Origin: Beaufortia kweichowensis
Lineage: Eukaryota; Chordata; Actinopteri; Cypriniformes; Gastromyzontidae
NCBI GenBank assembly: GCA_019155185.1
Contig: CM032808.1
Location: 434,439-498,438, forward strand
Direction of reading: 5' to 3'
DNA: 64,000 nt
Shown here piece by piece: positions 23,001 through 36,527 of the stretch. Position 1 is the first letter of the stretch. Each line of letters begins with the position of its first letter. The notes under the pieces were generated by a model. It was given only the letters and a program-made list of their open reading frames with translations. It was not told where the DNA came from and made no database searches. The translations under genes were made by a program, and so were the position numbers.

Positions 23001-26000
23001 AGGTATAGAGACTCTACGTTCAAAAGAGATCTCAACAACATCGCACACTGAGCTCACATGTTTCTTTTTAGGTATAGAGACTCTACGTTCAAAAGAGATC
23101 TCAACAACATCACACACTGAGCTCAGATTTTCTCTCAGCTAAAAGTTCTCACATTTGACTCTTCTAAAGTTAAGAGGAAATCATTTCTACAATTGAATAA
23201 TAATAATCAAATTAGTTAACGATTGAGTCATAAGGCGTTTAATGTACCTTTCAGCAAAGAAAGCTTCAATATAACTGTTCCTGTAGTAAGTCATTATTAA
23301 TAAAGCTATTGGGTACATGACTATTTCCAAGAACAAATGATGTGCCGCATGTACATAACCTGTACAGGTCTATTTTATGTCAACATTTTAGAGTAATTCT
23401 AATTTTTAAACTCTAATATTACATCACCAGTGTCTTTCATTTATGAGACAAATCTTAGCTCTCTTCTAAAACGTTAACAGAGATCATTGTGAGAGTTGTA
23501 AAGTTTTTGTCTCAGGAGACAAACTTGAGAAGCCACAGACTCAAGTAAAAGTCTCATTCTCATGTTAAATTAAACTCATCTGGAATGTTACAGGGATCTC
23601 AGTTTTTAGTTTTATTTCATATGAGTGAGAACACTGGATTTACCCTTAAAAAAAAAAACTCAACCATTTGAGTTCAATGTGTGATGTTTATGAGATCTTT
23701 TATAAACTTTAGAGAGACAAATATAAGAACAACAGATTCTCTATCACATTTTGATAGAAATAGCCACAAAATCCTATTTTTTAAAGATTTACTTTCAGAG
23801 AATTGCCTTTATTAAAAGAGCGCCACGAGCGGAAATCAACTCTGGTCTCCCACGCCACATGTCGGTGCACTATCCACAAGTACTTTTGTCACGACCGGCT
23901 TAAAGCCGAAACAAATAGAAGGAGGACATGGTACGGTTAGTAAGGTTGCTAAGTATCCTTAAATAAAATGAAAGAAATCCAAAGAGAAAGTTAACCTAAA
24001 AGAGAATCACCCATTAGGATCCTGAGCTTCAAGTACTCTTGTATGAAGCCGTAGCTTTGTGGACAACTGCACCTCACACATGAGTTCGAGTCTCGGGTAA
24101 AGGTACATTCTCATCTGTCCCATTGTATCCTTCCTACTGTATATGTAAAGAAAAACCAATCCCCAGCCCCCCCCCCCCAAAAAAAACTACATCTGAACAA
24201 TAAAACATTTGTATAATGGAGTCTTGAAAAGAGATTAAAGCAAGACTTTATTTCCTAATATTTGTCTCTGAATATTTGTAAGTCGCTTTGGATAAAAGCG
24301 TCAGTTAAATGCATAAATGTAAATGTAAGACAATAAAGAGATGTTTCATCTTTCTTCTATCACATTCTCAGTTTGAACTCTTTTTCTCTCAGATATTTCT
24401 CATGTCTCAGTTGGGTCTACTCTTATATCTCCTAAAGAATTTTAGGAGAAACATCTGAAACACTGCTGATACTGAAGTGAGAGATATATGAGGATCACAA
24501 GAAAGTCTCGTGAGTTTAGGAAAAGCAACTACTGAGCAATACATTTTTCCTATCAGTTAGTGAATCAGTTAATAATGATCTGAGTTTAATTCTGTTTCTC
24601 ACATAAAGCTATCATATGACATCAGAAGAGCTGAAATATGTACATCATACAAATTTAAATCTATCTAACCAATCTAAAATAGGTTCCAGATCTATATTCA
24701 TACAGACATGTTCAGACCGAACATAAAAGAAACACGTGATTTAACTAGCGCACATATTTTTGAGCATTTTATGAAAACGAGGTACACAAATAAAAATGTC
24801 TGCAGCTCCTAAACCCTATGGTCTATATTCATAATTCTGGTCTTTTTTAAAACAAGACATTTGAAATGATGTTGCTGAAGAATAACTCAGGAACAGAGTA
24901 AAACAAGGTCAAAGTTCTATAAAAATGACTCACAATTTCTTTGAAATAACTTCATTTAGGGAAAAGGGGGTGAAACTCTGATCTAAATGGCCTGTAAATA
25001 CCATAAAGATAAAACTGAATGCCTGACCAATGCAAACTGTGATTCACTGTAATCGTCTTTTGGTTGGTTACAATCCCTGTCGATTAAAACTTTGCTGGTT
25101 AGGCATTGGCTGTCTTTATCCAGCCGAAAACGAAGATGCAAAGACATCTTAATGAGTAATGCGCTCCCTGGATATTTTGGAGTCTCAGAAAGATCATGAT
25201 CAAATGAGAGAGACAGGGGAGGTCTCATTTAGTTCTGAAGAGTCTAGTTTATGGGGGAGACATGGTTTTGAACGCTGTAATATCGGGATTTTTTTTGAGG
25301 ATAAAATCGTGGGATGGATTTTAAAGAGTGGACCCTTTCCTTAAATTATGTTGGTGATTCTTGGATTCGTCCATATTGATCCGAACCACACGAGATGAAA
25401 GATAAGTGTTGCCGTCTATTTTGTTCAAGTTTGAATGTGCGGTACTTTAACATTTAATTTAACCATTTCCACTACGGTGTATTGATTGCAAAAATAAGTT
25501 CAGATCATAAATCTTGACGATTTCGATGATTCATCGAAATCTTGATAAATCAGATCATTAAATTGATGTGTAGTTTATAATAATAGATTAAATATTTGTT
25601 ACAAAACAAGGGTAATTAAAAATACAGACACGCCTAAGCACATGCTGTTGTCCCGCCCACGGGCCAGTACTGGGTATCTCGTTAAAGCACAAAAGCATTG
25701 ACAGAGTCGTAGAAAACAAACTAATTTGTGTTTACATCTGAACTCTCTTTCAACAACAACATTCAACAGGAAAACAGCTTCTAACAAGAATGATGACTTC
25801 AGTGTGTCTGATAAAAAATGTTTCCTGCAGGTCCTGCGGTGCAGATTTCCTGCCTTGTGTAGCTTCCATCCACACCCCTGACACACACATACACAGGTCT
25901 TCACACTGTACAAACTGTATATTCTATTCCCTAACCTAACCCTCACACAAACCTTTCTGCATTTATACATTTTACAATAAACACCATTTATAATATTTCC

Positions 26001-28813
26001 CTCAAGGCGACCAAAAAATGTCCCCACAAGGTCACAAATTATCTTTGGGCCCATTCCAACGGCAGGAATCATTTCATAGTTCTGGGACTATTTGCCACTG
26101 CAGGAACTGGGGAGGAGTCCAGGAACCCCTTTAAACAGGACTGAATAAGCTTTTACTTCACAACAGATCTGAACTAACGATCATGACACAGAGCAGTATT
26201 TCAAAGTGTTACAAGGGATAAACATACAGAAAGCTAATGTTAACAGTATTTACCTGTCGCCTTTGTCTTCACCGTTGTTTTTTAATATATAAAGCACTAC
26301 AAATTGTGACAAAAAGGTGATTTTATCTCTTAGTCCGTATTCTTGTTCTTTCAGTAGGAATTAACACATCCACTTCACATTTCTGCTATAACGAAACCCT
26401 GGACAAAACAAAAAAAAAACACAGCTCCGGTCACAAGTCGTTTAGTTGTTCATGTTCTTTCTTACATCGCTTTAAAGATACTACTGTCGGTGGGAACACA
26501 CACAGGAAAATGACCCGAGGGAAACTTTAGTCCATGAACAACAGACCAGGTGGGAAAGCGGCTATATTGTGGAGACATTTAGTCCACACACTATAGGTAA
26601 TTAACCAAATTAATAATAACATAATTATTATGGAATTGTACAATTGTTGAATAATCTTATACATGTAATTAATAACATAAGAAATTATATGATCAAACTA
26701 AATTTTGTGTTCGTCTTGTTTGAATGTCATGTCTAAGGCAGTTTTTTCTCATAGAAGGCTTATATTTATTAAAAATGAGCTAATACAACAATTCAAAAGA
26801 ATATTTTATTTCCATTAATTTCCTCATGTGTGGAGTGGTGTAATAATCAGGATAATGTCGAGTCAGCCGGTGGTTATGACAGAATAAAGCCCTTCAGAGT
26901 GATTTAAGAGTCCTCTGCTTTACATCAGAGATTATTCTGTGAAACACAACCTGCTGACTGGACATGACCAATTACATTATATATAATTTCATATCCAAAT
27001 TACATGCTGCCGAGAATTCAGACATTCAATTAACAACATATTAAAATGGAAACACTTTTCCATCCATCACGTGTCACTTGCTAACACCCCCCACACACAC
27101 ACATATATGAGACACAAGGGCCTGTGTTCATGACAAACTGCACACATGACACTGTCAGAATGACTTTAAATGTGCCAATGCTGGAAAAATCCATCAATCA
27201 TTCCCATTCTAATCACCCCACTGAAGCCGTCCACGTGTTCTTCCACAAAAATAACACAATAAACTTACATTTTTTACAAAAATATATTTTTCTTGCAGTG
27301 TAAAATATATGTCCCTATCTGACATCCGATCTCAGGATATTTATAAAATGGTCAGTAGTGTGACGCTTCCTTCATCTCCCGTTACAGTTCGGACACTGCA
27401 AAACTTTTGGAAATTCAAAGAATACTAATCTATCTAAAAATCCCTTATATATAAACAAATAATACTGTCAAATCCTTCCCACAGTGTAGTTCATGTTCAG
27501 CCATGATCAAGTCATTTTCTCGGCTCCTATTTCTTAACGCAAATCATAAAAAAACTGACAGAAACCTTTAAAAAACACATCCGGCTTGTATGTTACTCCA
27601 TAACCGAATTTCAACACCTTTATGATTTTTGTTTCAAATAACCTCTCACAAACTCTCATTTCTGTAACACATATACAGCATTTATTGTACACGCTTTTAT
27701 TTATGCAATTTTAGATGCACAAGTGTCGTCATCCTTACAAGTCTAACCTTACACCTTTATCCTGCCAATCATAAATGAATCAATGTCAAGAAATGAGATG
27801 TGAGATGTTCACCTTAGGAGAGCACCTGAAGTGCAGGCCGGGCACCGGTAGGGTCGTGACATACATGGTGATGCACCTGTAGAGATACAGCGTCCCCACA
27901 ATGAAGAAAAACCGCCGACCAACGATTGACCTGTGGAAGAAATATCAGCATTGCAATATACATTGTTTTTATCAATCAACTTTAGGGTGAAATCAAAACA
28001 TCTTTTAACACCTTTTTAACAACATTTTATGACACGCCATACTCTTAAAAATAAACGTTCATAAAAAGACTGTTGTCGCGCTCTTTTATTCCATGAAGAA
28101 CCTTTAACATCCACAGAAGCTTTATGTTTCACAAAAGGGTCTTTGTAATAAAGAAGTTCTTCAGACTATAAAGAGGAGATGTTTTTTTTTCTATGGTATG
28201 GCTGTGAAGATATTAAAGAAAGCATACAGATCTCAGACGTGCACCAAACTCACTTGTGTTTTAAGAGACTCCACTGTATAATCCACAAGAGCATCAGAAT
28301 CATTCCGTTAATCTCACAGATGGTGAACGCCCACTCCACTCGATCGAAAACATCAAAGAACTTATCAGGAAGCGGTGGAGTTTCCTCCTTAGGAGGCACA
28401 CGTTCATGGACCAAAGAAATAATGACGGTGGTCAATACGAAGCAGCATAAGGCGTAGACGAGCGCCACGGCCGTCTTGCCCCACTCGGCGGGGAACTGCG
28501 GAGAAGCCGCTTCAGGTACGGCAATTTGCACCAGCTCTTTATGAAAGCCGTTGACCGCGTGCCCGTTAGCGTGTCCGTTCTTGCGTGCGCCAATGTGATG
28601 TTCGATCTTGAGCGTCTCGATCTTTTCCAGGAGCTGCCTGCCACCATCTGATGTGGCACTGGAAAGGGGAGGTCTCTGAAAGTCATCTGCACTGAGATTT
28701 AATAAAGCTGCTCCATTGCAGTTTCTCAACGCTTCATGGTATTCCTGCAAGCCCTGATCTGTCAGCCAGACAGAGACCGTGTCCTCTGACCACAGCACCA
28801 CCGCTTTATTCAT
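20050..28813 (-). CDS. sgms1: Sphingomyelin synthase 1 (phosphatidylcholine:ceramide cholinephosphotransferase 1)
   Basis: Coding exons in transcript order: 28813-28254, 27930-27813, 21303-21150, 20474-20308, 20223-20050. Phases agree and give 390 aa (human about 413). The enzyme moves phosphocholine from phosphatidylcholine to ceramide in the Golgi, making sphingomyelin and diacylglycerol. The N-terminal SAM domain (about 1-70, MNKAVVLWSED...) separates SGMS1 from SGMS2. Then come several membrane segments (YALCCFVLTTVIISLV; RRFFFIVGTLYLY). The PAP2-type catalytic triad is His264 in YSGHTVM, with His307 and Asp311 in LAHDHYTIDVVV. The chosen start aligns with the mammalian start; the frame stays open further 5' to a good acceptor at 28,914. 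The 6.5-kb second intron carries the 69-bp minisatellite. Probable upstream exons are listed separately. Confidence 0.96.
21370..21545. repeat. Left inverted-repeat arm flanking the 69-bp array
   Basis: Text around CTACAACTCTCACAATGG (about 21,503-21,520) and CTTTACTTGAGTCTC (about 21,456) matches the reverse complement of about 23,470-23,615 (ATTGTGAGAGTTGTAAAG; GACTCAAGTAAAAG). With the right arm it brackets the satellite, so the whole 21.37-23.62 kb block behaves like one foldback element. Confidence 0.7.
21550..23125. repeat. 69-bp tandem minisatellite in sgms1 intron 2
   Basis: More than 20 copies of a 69-bp unit containing GTATAGAGACTCTACGTTC and GAGATCTCAACAACATC. 69 is 23 codons, so on the sgms1 sense strand the array reads open as a 23-residue period (CDVVEISFERRVSIP...) for 280 residues at 22,275-23,117. 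The left three units are cut off from the rest by a solo LTR (21,734-22,009). Units just right of the LTR (22,015-22,440) are more diverged and carry indels; those at 22,440-23,110 are nearly identical. I see no evidence of expression as protein. Confidence 0.95.
21734..22009 (-). mobile_element. Solo LTR (Gypsy-type) inside the 69-bp array
   Basis: 276 bp beginning TGTTACGGGTTCGG and ending GCTGTGACA, bounded by the perfect 5-bp direct repeat ATCGC (21,729-21,733 and 22,010-22,014). It matches along its length the LTR at 31,497-31,776. By comparison with the second copy, its coding strand is the minus strand (TGTCACAG...GTAACA). No internal region remains, as expected from LTR-LTR recombination. 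Confidence 0.85.
23470..23615. repeat. Right inverted-repeat arm flanking the 69-bp array
   Basis: Reverse-complement partner of the arm at 21,370-21,545; see that entry. Similarity runs from about AACAGAGATCATTGTGAG to GGGATCTCAGTTTTT. Confidence 0.7.
24275..24330 (-). mobile_element. SINE tail fragment
   Basis: GTAAGTCGCTTTGGATAAAA is the reverse complement of the common ostariophysan SINE/tail phrase. The same sequence occurs at 47,465-47,522. Confidence 0.65.
25860..26045 (-). repeat. Dispersed teleost repeat, copy 1
   Basis: Contains CTGTACAAACTGTATATTCT and, 130 bp later, GGCGACCAAAAAATGTCCCC. Both phrases recur in the same order at 45,163-45,330 in stat5b intron 6. No open frame or terminal repeat is clear. 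Confidence 0.6.
26560..26960. mobile_element. Interspersed repeat, second copy of the a1cf-intron element
   Basis: Shares CAGAATAAAGCCCTTCAGAG, the following AAGAGTCCT.TGCTT.ACATCAG and the upstream AAAATGAGCTA...TCAAA context with 7,080-7,650. Orientation is the same in both. Confidence 0.55.
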
Positions 28814-29676
28814 AGCGCAAGAGTGAAACGTCAGACATCCGCACTTTCTCCTCTGCTCATCTTCTTCATACGTGTGGCCCACGGCTTTAATGTGACGCCG
28901 ACTGACGTCTGTTCTGTAGGGAAAAAAAACGAAACCAGATTTACTTTGTGAGAAACTTCACCTGAGCTTGTTCAGACAGCGCAGGATATATAAAACATGC
29001 TGAAGCCCGTATAAGCCGCGTGAATCATCGTTGTTTTTCACATTTTCTGATACGCAGGAACCTGCAGAAATGTTTAATGAACAGACGTATGATGTCACAG
29101 ATGTCATCGTACATGTCATACACACGTCAAAACTGTGACATACGGTTAACACGTGTAAAAAAAAAAAAGGAACGATCTTGTGACAACCAAATGTTCAACA
29201 AATAAAAACTACTATAACATCTTACAGCTAGTTGAAAGTGTCCGTCTTCCTAATGATCACAGAACTTCAGACGAGGTCTTGTGATGCTTTTAAAACAGTA
29301 CAGATGTAGTCCTCTGACATGCTTGATACTTGTTTAACAATGAATAACAGTTTTTCATCTAAAATTCATTTGGAGAGAGAAGAAATCATTTTTAGGCATA
29401 TACATGTAAAGATTTAGATGAGAAGCCTTCAAACATCAAGTAGTTTTATACATATCCACAATGTCATTAACTGCGTACAACAAATTAAAAGTTTACCGTT
29501 ACAAAGTTGCACAATCCAGAAAACTGAACATCCTATAAGCAAAACAACAACAACTGTTGTTGAAACTCTTGTGTAACTGTACTTCCAACAATCAGAGTTT
29601 ACAGCGTCCACCGCAGGAGACACATTAGCATTAATAGTGTCATGTGTTTCCAGCACAGATGAGGAGCACAGTCAGG

Positions 29677-29678
<2 letters not shown>

Positions 29679-29713
<35 letters not shown>
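29679..29713. repeat. (CT)17 microsatellite
   Basis: Uninterrupted CT dinucleotide run of about 35 bp upstream of the sgms1 coding exons. Confidence 0.95.
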
Positions 29714-29715
<2 letters not shown>

Positions 29716-29884
29716 GGGTGTGGCTGAACTGTTTGCATTACAACAGCAGGGGGAAGGGAATCTATCTGTCAACATCTGGCTTGTGTTACTGTGGATCTGG
29801 GCCACCACCAGTTTCACACTACATGGAAAAACTTTCTGCACTAAAACTAAATCCAAAACATTATCAGGATCGACACTTATGTGT

Positions 29885-29965
29885 TTACATTTACATTTAT
29901 GCATTTGGCTGATGCTTTAATCCAAAGCGACTTACAGCGCATTATACTATACGTTTGTTCATAGC
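29885..29965 (-). mobile_element. SINE tail fragment
   Basis: TTTATGCATTTGGCTGATGC followed by CCAAAGCGACTTACAGCGC and CATTATACTATACG, the common tail of the tRNA-derived SINE family seen at 3.6 and 33.2 kb. Confidence 0.65.
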
Positions 29966-30204
29966 CGCAAGAACGTGTTTTACGCCAAGGGTCTGTCAGG
30001 ACACCTGTTAGAACCAAGCTCTTAACAACATAACACAAAGCGAGCAGCTCACATGAGGTCAGGAATGCTGCGAGTTCTAGTTATGCTTTAAGATCAGCAT
30101 TCAGAGAATCTCTCCATCAGTCTGCAGGGAAGTCTGTTTGTTAGGTACAGCATTAAAAACAAACACATTAAAGCATGTATGCCTATAGAAGTACGCAATC
30201 TCAT

Positions 30205-30222
30205 CCCTAACCCTAACCCTAA
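30205..30222. repeat. Short interstitial telomere-like run
   Basis: CCCTAACCCTAACCCTAA, three perfect telomere-type hexamers. A similar TTAGGGTTAGGGTTAG lies at 39,121-39,136. Confidence 0.9.
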
Positions 30223-30344
30223 CTCGAGGCTCTGTCTCTTTTCTCTTTGTTTGTGCTACAAAAAAGTCTGAAATTCAGTGTAAAAAAAAAGTGAAAAAAT
30301 GAAAGTGACTTATTTGTCAATGTATGGTGAGCCATACATCGAAA

Positions 30345-31776
30345 GTGGGATCCCCGGGCGGAGATGAAGGGCCGTAGAGCCAGGGCGACTCGGATGTCCC
30401 GGAGGGCCGAGGCGGAGCCGACAGCTCTGCCGACCGCGGTGGAGCTGTGGAGTCGGCTGAGCGCGGCGACAGCGGAGGGACCGAGGACGAAGAAGGAGCC
30501 GGAGGGAGAGCGGAGCCTGACTGAGCCAGCAGCTGGGCCGCACTGGCCGGAGCGAGAAGGTGGGAGAAGGGGAGGCCAAGGGGAGAGGGAAGGTCGATGC
30601 CCGACCAAAGGCGACGCCAGAGGGACGAGGGAACCCGTGTGGAGGTGAAAGCAGGGACGGGACACAGTGGAGGCAAGGAAGGTAAGGGCAGAGGTGGAGC
30701 TGAAGGGTCGGAGGGCTGGAGAGGAGTCTGGGCCTCGGAGGCAGGAGGCGGATCTGGGGGAGCTGCACTCCATGTGGGCGCCAGGACACAGAAGGCCCGA
30801 AGCGAGCCCCAACGCCTAGGTGGCAACACATGGGAGGCGAAAGCAGAGGGACTGAGGGGACTGAGAAGACAGGGAGCAGCCGAGGCAGAAGGAGACAGAG
30901 GGAGGCGGGAGAGGGAGGCTGGGCGGGGAACTTAGAGTCGGGGTCAGGAGGCTCGGGGTCAGGAGGCTCGGGGTCAGGAGGCTCGGGGTCAGGAGGCTCG
31001 GGGTCAGGAGGCTCGGGGTCAGGAGGATCGGGGTCAGGAGGATCGGGGTCAGGAGGCTCGGGGTCAGGAGGCTCGGGGTCAGGAGGCTCGGGGTCAGGAG
31101 GCTCGGGGTCAGGAGTCAGGGACCTCCGGGGCGGAGCCAGGGACCACAGGGGCGGAGTCAGGAACCACAGGGGCGGAGTCAGGAACCACAGGGGCGGCCA
31201 TCTCGGCCAACATGTGGAGGGGACGGCACCCACAGCTCTCCAGCACCCAGTCTGCAGCCTCCACGAAGCCCCTCTCGCCCACTTCCAGACAGCAGGTCCC
31301 ACCTCCCTGTTGAGGCCAACAAGAAACAGCAGCCGGAGGTTGCTGTCTGGACACCCTGCTATTCTTCCCATAACTGCAAAGAGCAGGGTGTGGACCTCGA
31401 GGGGTCAATCCTCCTGGCCCAGGCAGAGGAAAGCTTTTGCCTGGTCAATAGAGTGGGCAACGTAGGACATCCTCTTCTACTTTAGGTCTGGTGATCTGTT
31501 ACGGGTCGGTGTACCTTGAAGCCAAGGAAACGCAGAGACAGGAATACACTGAAGAATCTTTACTTGAAACAGGATAATCATCAAACGATACACAACTAAA
31601 CATAACTTTATCACCAGACAGGGAACAAAGGAAAACACAGGCTATAAATAAGGTCCATTGATGAGGGTGCACAGGTGCGGGTGATTACAAACAATGAGTG
31701 ATAGATTGTGAACAGGTGAGTGGAGTGCAAAGGATTATGGGGAATGGAGTCCGGGGAAACACATGGGGCTGTGACA
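30345..31776 (-). mobile_element. Truncated Gypsy-type LTR retrotransposon (5' LTR plus gag-like remnant)
   Basis: On the minus strand a 280-bp LTR (31,776-31,497, TGTCACAG...GTAACA) leads into internal sequence with a short MSYVAHSIDQAKAF frame stopped by TGA at about 31,408. An open proline-rich gag-like stretch follows (about 31,371-30,310) with a PDPEP repeat. There is no protease, reverse transcriptase or integrase and no second LTR, so the element is 3' truncated at about 30,345. The G+C content is far above the surroundings. The call rests on the LTR pair with 21,734-22,009 and recall of fish Gypsy gag leaders. Confidence 0.7.
30935..31111. repeat. 15-bp minisatellite within the Gypsy remnant
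   Basis: About 12 copies of GGCTCGGGGTCAGGA, with two units reading GGATCGGGG. Minus strand reads PDPEP repeats and plus strand GSGGS repeats, so both strands are open. Confidence 0.95.
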
Positions 31777-33952
31777 GCAGCAGGTGTCGTTTAACACTTA
31801 TTAATGCCATGAGGTCATAAGACAATTGTGTTGTCACTGTGGATTACTTTTTACAGTTAGGTTAATAAAGTTTTCAATAAATACTAGTGAATAGGATAAT
31901 GAACAAAATGAATTTTATTTCTTTTTTGTTTATTTATAACAACACCAATTTTTTTATTTTGATATGTTGCTATGTGGTTTCTAGTCTCTGTGATATTCTC
32001 ACTGTAAATCTAAAGGATTTCATCCTCTTCATTAAAAGGTGACAGCGGCGCTCACCTCAATTTTATAATGATAATAATAAACTCATGACAGAAATGCCTT
32101 AAAAACAAACATAAAGTCTGACTGACCCTAAATCTAACCAACCACCATCAAAAATATAATGAATACTATAATAATAATAGATGGGTGTGATTAATCTCAA
32201 TTAAATATTAGTATTGTATGCAAAATGAGAAATGTACAAAAAACATGTGGAAAATGTTTGTAAATGTTGGAAAAGGAACAGTAAAGCACCAGTCCAGCAA
32301 AGTTAAACGCCAGACACTCTTCTTCAGCTTAACTCCATGAAAGTATCAGTAAAGCTTTTCAGTTATGTCAAATAATGTTTTCAGCAATGCTGAGAATGTT
32401 TAAATATCACAATCTGCTTCCCTGTGGTTTTATTATGATGAACGATTGACAGTAAGATCATCAGAGACACCACAGATAAACGTCATAAAACACACACAGC
32501 GCAATAACATTTGTTTTCAAGAAAATTTGAAAAATGTTTAACCAAATAAGACTCCAGAATGGGATAAGGCATAAGGTAAGTGTATCCTTTAAGCCCATTT
32601 CCAACTTTTACGTCAAATTAAAAAAAACAAATTCATATTTTATGCTGCTCTTAATTTTTACCAATCCAGTGATTTGTTTGATATTTTAATTACATATCAA
32701 TCACACTTGCCAGTGATGAGTTATTCCCATTCATGCGGTCTCAGGTGACTTCACACAAAGTCACTAAAAAACTTCAGAAATGAACACATTCCTATAATTT
32801 CTATGCTAAGTATGTTGCTATAATGTGAGATAAGAGATTAATGTATTGTCTTTTGTGTATGAACAAATGGTCATTTACCTTTTAATACCTTTTTTCTTTA
32901 AATGGAAAGATGAGTTTTATTAGCTTGCTCACAAATCACTAGCCTTAGTGAAAGATAGATTGCTAAAGAATGAAGCATGTAAACTACACACACTAAATGT
33001 TTTGTGAATCAATTTACATTCATTTACAAATAAATACATACCCAATTGTATTGTAGAGCAGATTATTCTCATAAATAACTTTTTTTAAAGGTGGCCTTAA
33101 ATGGTACAGTGCCACAAAACACATGTAAACTATAGCCAACACAAGCTAAAAAAACTCAACATTTCTTAATGTGGGCACAATAAAAATAACTCTGATGCTT
33201 AAGATGTTTAGTCCACAGTACATTTAAGCTCCATGCATCTCATTGTAAATGCATGCATTTGGCAGATGCTTTTATTTAAAGCAACTTACTGTGCATCCTG
33301 CTATACCTTTTCTTTGAGTATGTGCACAATCCCTGGGATCAAACCCATGACTTTCACTGACCAACAGGAATCTCTCCCATCACAAAATTGGATAGTTTTC
33401 TGGATGAAAGTGTTTAATGATAACTGATTCTTTCTACTCTAATTTACAACTATATTTAGATCTACAAAATACACACTGTTTAGCATCATTATATAACAGA
33501 TGTCTGCTAATGTGTGCGCTTATTTTCAGCGAGAAAATAGGAAGAGAATATGTGACCCTGTCTGTGAAAACTCACCTAAAGTCATATTTTATTCATATTT
33601 TTTTGTGATAAATCATTCTAAATAATGTAAAGAATTAGGGTTATTTTTTGAAAAAATAACATTGATATCTTTAACATTGATTGAGTCAGGACATGTCACA
33701 GGACATGTGAAATCATAGTGAAATTAATAGGTGAAATCAAACTTTAATGCTTGTTATCTCAAAATGAGTTTTTTACACTTCAGCCTGCTTATTACAGACA
33801 GGGTCATATAGTAACAGTTATTTACATAAAAAGTACATATTTATATCAGTGCTGGTGATTCTACAGTTGAATCAGTTATCAGTATTGTGTGTGACTTTTA
33901 AAAGGTAAACTGGTGGAGATGGAGAGAAACACACGGTTTCAATTACACTTAC
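31777..33952. other. sgms1 upstream intron, no gene recognised
   Basis: AT-rich sequence with a SINE fragment near its right end. No supported exon. Confidence 0.45.
33240..33352 (-). mobile_element. SINE fragment
   Basis: GCATTTGGCAGATGCTTTTA, a degraded CGACTTACA segment and GGGATCAAACCCATGA (complement of a B box) in the family order. Confidence 0.65.
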
Positions 33953-34018
33953 CTGAAGATCCAATCATGCCACTGACCAGACCGCATGTTTTTCATGTTG
34001 AGTTTTTCAAACATGTCC
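33953..34018 (-). other. sgms1: Predicted upstream sgms1 exon, possibly coding
   Basis: A 66-bp segment has good splice signals on the sgms1 strand: acceptor TCAATGTCAG before 34,018 and donor CTTCAG/GTAAGTGT after 33,953. It is open throughout in one frame (ATG at 34,014-34,012, MFEKLNMKNM...). Spliced to the acceptor at 28,914 it joins in phase with the Sgms1 frame and would add 54 residues before the aligned start. If the exon ending at 37,390 is spliced to it, a TAA lies in frame just upstream, which would fix this ATG as the first. It may equally be a 5' UTR exon. Confidence 0.5.

Positions 34019-36527
<2,509 letters not shown>

Larger units (their letters stand above)
23616..27812. other. 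sgms1 intron 2, remaining part
   Basis: No coding exon. Recognisable pieces are a tRNA-like SINE fragment near 24,050-24,110, a homopolymeric C then A tract at about 24,168-24,187, a SINE-tail fragment at 24,275-24,330, and the two dispersed repeats listed next. Confidence 0.5.

Noticed and set aside
25599..26072. 157-residue minus-strand frame
   Set aside because: It overlaps a dispersed repeat that recurs at 45.2 kb and has no recognisable domain or exon structure.
30310..31465. Proline-rich 353-residue and Gly/Ser-rich 211-residue proteins
   Set aside because: Both strands are open because of a GC-rich 15-bp repeat within a truncated retroelement; no splice or homology support for a host gene.
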